From positions 60,587 through 67,947 of the forward strand of contig CP070801.1 of the NCBI GenBank assembly GCA_020343575.1: a stretch of 7,361 bases of DNA, in the 5' to 3' direction. This document shows, one piece after another, positions 5,701 through 7,361 of the stretch (position 1 is its first letter; the number at the start of each line of letters is the position of its first letter). Below the pieces are notes generated by a model, which saw nothing but the letters and a program-made list of their open reading frames with translations, did not search any database and had not been told where the DNA came from. The DNA comes from Candidatus Aenigmatarchaeota archaeon (GTDB lineage Archaea; Aenigmatarchaeota; Aenigmatarchaeia; QMZP01). The position numbers and the translations under genes are program-made.

Positions 5701-7361
5701 TTATATCAAAACCAGTTCCCATTGTCATGTTCGGTGGAGTGAAGTTCAGGTGCCACAACTCTGTCACATTCGAGTAGTTTATCGAGGTCAGTGTCATCTC
5801 CATGGACCATGTTTCATTAAGCATGGTCAGGTTGAACACCATGCTGTTGTTTACCGGAATGTTTCCATAGGTAACATTGACTCTTACCTCTATGGTGTCG
5901 TTATCAGTAACATTAGTCCTCGGGTTCGCCTCTGTTGGTGAGATTATGTTCACACTGTAAGGATGTATTATCAGTTCAACTGTGGTTGTTCTTGTTGGGG
6001 GGTCGGCTGTTGCATTGCTCGTTGTTACCAGACCCTGATATGTTGTAACGTTGGAAACGTAGGGGGCAGTGTAGTTTATTCCTATGCTTTCATACTCATT
6101 TATATCCATATACAGCTTGCTCACATTTATTTCTATGTATGGGTAGATATCACCAGACTTGACTACATCCAACATAAGGTACGCATTACCGATATTGTGT
6201 ATGCTTATTTCACCAAAGTCTCCTGATGTTTGGTGACTGACATTCTTTGATATCTGGCTTGGTTCCTGTGTCCAGCTAAGATTCAACGGAACCATTACGG
6301 TGGCTATAACTATATCAGATTCCCCATCCGAACCGTTTGCCTTTACGTATCCATATTCCTCACCTGCTGGGTAGAGTGGTGGTACCCCAATAGTTATGTT
6401 CACATCTGTTGAATTCCCTGGTGTAAGAATAGGTATTAAGCTAGGTGTGTAGTTCACTGTAAAGTTGATGCATACATCTCCCTGTATGCAGTGGAATGTT
6501 ATGTTGGTTGAATTAGTGTTTCCGATTGATTCTATTGTTATGGTTTCATTCTTTGTGTTTCCACTCAGGATTACGTAGGATATATTACCCTGAATTATGT
6601 TTATTGCGGGGTTAGGCATAACATTGACTGTTATGTTCGTGATATTGTAACCGTAGGTGCCATTAAGATTTGTCCAATTTGCTATCAGGCTCACATTGAA
6701 TATATCAGGCCATGTTCCGTTTAGTATGATAACCCCGCTCTCGTTGTATCTGGTCTCATTCTTGTATATTGTTGTGTAGTTGAAATAATAGTCTGTTACA
6801 GATAGGTTCACAGGAGCAGTTATGTTAAATGTGAGATTGAACACCCTCGCATATATTGGATCTAGTGTGAAATTGAAAGCAAAGCTGTCGTTGCTGTAGA
6901 GTGTTACATTAGTTATATTTATCGATGTCACATTGGTTTCTATCAGGACAGGACTTGTTCCAGATGCTGTGAGGTTGATTACACTTGTGCATCCTTCCAA
7001 TCCTGTTGTATCGTTTGCGCATATCCTTAAGCCATGGATTCCGGATATGTTGCTGGTGTAATTTATGTAGTAGAATGAAACATTACTGTTCATGGTCTTT
7101 ATGTAATTGCTGGTACCTGGTCTTGTGACATTTATCCATGCAGACGCGACACCGAAGTTGTCTGTTATGGTTGCTGATATGTTTACGGTTTCATAGATTA
7201 TCTCAAATATCAATGGTTCAACAGTCACGTTGATTATGTTCGGTGGTATGTTCGTGACGTTGAGCCAGAAGTCAACTGACTGCTCTGCTGGATCAGCTGT
7301 TGCATTCCTTATCAGAAGGTTTACATAGTAGGATCCTTGTGACTGTCCCACGCCGGTGAAG
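2765..7361 (-). CDS. Giant membrane protein: Ig-like glycosylated ectodomain fused to a cytoplasmic HerA/FtsK-type ATPase (N-terminus outside window)
   Basis: The frame is open to the right edge. The in-frame GTG at 7351 has no ribosome site in view and lies in the middle of a beta-domain, so it is not the start; residues here count from it (1528 in total). Order: sequon-rich Ig-like beta domains (about 1-680); a Cys-containing beta domain (about 690-860) ending in the F-A-L-A-E motif; a four-Cys knot (861-881); a Pro/Gly hinge (882-910); two beta domains (about 911-1010 and 1015-1122) resembling COG1470/CARDB modules; one transmembrane helix (about 1135-1153) followed by R/K-rich residues, placing the C-terminus in the cytoplasm; the ATPase (about 1170-1456); a helical tail to 1528. 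Walker A is G1215-STGAGK-S1222 and Walker B ends in D1344-E1345. An I-S-Q motif ends at Q1381, where this superfamily has its sensor strand. These residues are intact, so ATP hydrolysis is expected. Relatives pump DNA or drive conjugation and DNA repair; the substrate here is unknown. The architecture is clear; the transport role is inference. Confidence 0.93.
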   Translation of the reverse strand, partial: FTGVGQSQGSYYVNLLIRNATADPAEQSVDFWLNVTNIPPNIINVTVEPLIFEIIYETVNISATITDNFGVASAWINVTRPGTSNYIKTMNSNVSFYYINYTSNISGIHGLRICANDTTGLEGCTSVINLTASGTSPVLIETNVTSINITNVTLYSNDSFAFNFTLDPIYARVFNLTFNITAPVNLSVTDYYFNYTTIYKNETRYNESGVIILNGTWPDIFNVSLIANWTNLNGTYGYNITNITVNVMPNPAINIIQGNISYVILSGNTKNETITIESIGNTNSTNITFHCIQGDVCINFTVNYTPSLIPILTPGNSTDVNITIGVPPLYPAGEEYGYVKANGSDGESDIVIATVMVPLNLSWTQEPSQISKNVSHQTSGDFGEISIHNIGNAYLMLDVVKSGDIYPYIEINVSKLYMDINEYESIGINYTAPYVSNVTTYQGLVTTSNATADPPTRTTTVELIIHPYSVNIISPTEANPRTNVTDNDTIEVRVNVTYGNIPVNNSMVFNLTMLNETWSMEMTLTSINYSNVTELWHLNFTPPNMTMGTGFDINVTAYYTNLSLRLSDYEGKAIIYMDPYPPLVELHVPQRVPANTTARFYVNATDSGAVKNVTIEVTYPNAATDTFDAEFISRNGSVYNYQLNFSNTSQLGIYYVNATAYDLAGNSNYTVKTFEIYPALWFAGYARDEERLSKPPIVINFTFYLPGTSTVTFNFSSNSTTCYYNETVDAREYEINVDFWKESIITYNTSLVTNVNNPVMFGKIHDSRTPRRSLKAYYVNTSKLNYSYGEIIFNSTECQTPGNCRYYDFISEYLGIYQCSGWTVMGVCGSNWTRLDTDVNLTTGIVSDNVTSLTGAFALAEYVCGNDVCEDAYGESVGNCPQDCIPAAPAPPVIPGGGGGGAAIVAPPGAPVVPYEIKTTLIYVTLKQGEYEIHSMEVLNNRYRTITANFEVEGLIWDFIQLEKTSITIPSMSTGVGKVKIFTLPTTTPGIYTGDIITTIDNDTYRTPVTIRVEETPTPLLDVQIRALTKTVAPGAEFKFEVTLLNMGETEKIEDIVVIYKIKNLYTEKIITQFEETLAVEQKLTVRRNITIPGDTPYDRYVIEANVTYWYGIKSASSSDVFDVTQLPAPLLALREIFMNWITYFIIFAIIPAIYGGRRFYAYYREKKRKKTRYIFPLDFKKLPQAGPDAFPVGKIAETDVVAYWNMQQLMTHGISAGSTGAGKSVSSMIVTEELLKRKTPVIVFDPTAQWTGFLRPCRDKHMLDLYPKFGLKPEDARRFTGRIIEITDPDTTIDVRKYMKPGEITVFLINKMNPTQLDHFVRKTISDIFKIPWPESKALKLFIVYDEVHRLLPKYGGKGGYVALERGCREFRKWGIGLWLISQVLMDFRGAIRANISNEIQLRTKYTGDIRRVSQKYGFRYSSTISKLRTGTGMVQNAEYNHGKPYFIEFRPLLHDTGRLSEKEIRQYIKYDKEIVGLEEREKALKTKGIDTADIEFELKLARDKTNQTMFAMAKTYIDSAKTKITKLRG
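2984..3844 (-). other. HerA/FtsK-superfamily ATPase domain (about residues 1170-1456)
   Basis: The domain opens with P-L-D-F-K-K and V-G-K-I-A-E-T, then Walker A (3686-3709, GSTGAGKS), the strand VIVFDPTAQWTGF, Walker B (3317-3343, LKLFIVYDE), the E-R-G-C-R-E-F-R-K-W-G segment and the L-I-S-Q sensor strand. It ends near Y-F-I-E-F-R-P-L-L-H. This resembles DUF87/HerA-type ATPases of archaea. Only about 60 residues separate the membrane helix from Walker A, too few for the HAS-barrel domain that precedes the ATPase in classical HerA. R1387 and R1391 are candidate arginine fingers but cannot be assigned by eye. Confidence 0.85.
3893..3949 (-). other. Single transmembrane helix (residues 1135-1153)
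   Basis: The segment FMNWITYFIIFAIIPAIYG is the only long hydrophobic stretch in the visible protein. The next 20 residues hold nine Arg/Lys, while the preceding side carries sequons. The positive-inside rule therefore puts the ATPase in the cytoplasm and the Ig-like part outside. Confidence 0.85.
4622..4771 (-). other. Four-cysteine knot and Pro/Gly hinge (residues 861-910)
   Basis: C861, C866, C877 and C881 form C-x4-C-x10-C-x3-C within CGNDVCEDAYGE...NCPQDC. This resembles small 'CGNGxCE...GE...CPxDC' modules seen in secreted proteins, probably two disulphides or a bound calcium ion. It is followed by a P/A-rich stretch and six consecutive glycines (893-898). This looks like a flexible joint between the outer glycosylated arm and the membrane-proximal stalk. 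Confidence 0.7.
5333..5629 (-). repeat. Ig-like ectodomain repeat, type 1, copy 2 (residues 575-673)
   Basis: A P-Y-P-P opening is followed by YVNATDSGAVKNVTIEVTYP and closes with LGIYYVNATAYDLAGNSN. It has the same strand order and key D-x-G and A-x-D-x-x-G positions as copy 1 but lacks its cysteines. Confidence 0.65.
5966..6043 (-). repeat. Ig-like ectodomain repeat, type 2: closing strands (residues 437-462)
   Basis: The segment Y-Q-G-L-V-T-T-S-N-A-T-A-D-P followed by TTTVELII ends a beta-sandwich. The same ending appears at residues 8-32 (Y-Y-V-N-L-L-I-R-N-A-T-A-D-P, then VDFWLNVT; about 7256-7330) and, less closely, at 989-1010 (Y-T-G-D-I-I-T-T, then TPVTIRV; about 4322-4387). The shared NATADP hexapeptide marks the first two as internal duplicates. 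Confidence 0.55.
6971..7249 (-). repeat. Ig-like ectodomain repeat, type 1, copy 1 (residues 35-127)
   Basis: After a P-P-N opening the segment reads VNISATITDNFGVASAWINV and closes with G-I-H-G-L-R-I-C-A-N-D-T-T-G-L-E-G. This is the beta-sandwich pattern 'ATxxDxxGVxxxxxxVT ... GxYxxxxxAxDxxGN' common in archaeal surface proteins. C111 and C121 could form a local disulphide. Confidence 0.6.

Noticed and set aside
7349..7351. GTG at 7351 as the start codon of the giant protein
   Set aside because: The frame stays open upstream to the window edge (codons for Phe-Thr-Gly precede it), no Shine-Dalgarno site can be seen, and it would begin mid-way through a beta-domain with no signal peptide.
1..7361. 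Classical HerA-NurA DNA repair operon
   Set aside because: No NurA, Mre11 or Rad50 gene is in view. The ATPase is membrane-anchored with a vast ectodomain, and its neighbours are a coiled coil and a secreted protein.

Overview
The window reads as archaeal, most plausibly a small-genome DPANN-type or related lineage, though the phylum is an inference. The evidence is consistent. Arginine is coded almost only by AGA/AGG (all 17 Arg codons in the visible part of the leftmost gene), and ATA is common for isoleucine. Shine-Dalgarno sites are strong (GAGGTGA, GAGGAGG). Two proteins are packed with N-x-S/T sequons, as in archaeal surface glycoproteins. One carries an ATPase of the FtsK/HerA superfamily in a form I associate with archaea. 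No rRNA, tRNA, CRISPR array, insertion sequence or terminator was found.

All coding is on the minus strand, so transcription runs from position 7361 towards 1, and almost every base is coding. First comes a giant protein (2765-7361) whose N-terminus lies beyond the right edge. It has at least 860 residues of glycosylation-rich Ig-like ectodomain, a four-cysteine knot with a Pro/Gly hinge, two membrane-proximal beta domains, one transmembrane helix and a cytoplasmic HerA-like ATPase with intact Walker A and B motifs. After a 42-base gap comes a soluble 542-residue coiled-coil protein (1094-2722). It carries three copies of a SHOCT-like helical hairpin, two of them separated by a Glu/Lys/Pro-rich spacer. 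The third gene (1-1097, end missing) starts inside the stop codon of the second through an ATGA overlap. It encodes a secreted, sequon-rich protein whose mature start resembles DUF2341 and whose signal could be a normal Sec peptide or a prepilin-type signal.

The tight spacing and shared strand suggest one operon. A reasonable but unproven model is a cell-surface machine: a membrane-anchored ATPase with a large external sensing or adhesive arm, a cytoplasmic coiled-coil scaffold, and a secreted or surface-exposed glycoprotein as substrate or partner. The ectodomain-membrane-ATPase fusion in one chain is the main reason to look again at this locus. Whether it moves DNA, protein or nothing cannot be read from the sequence.
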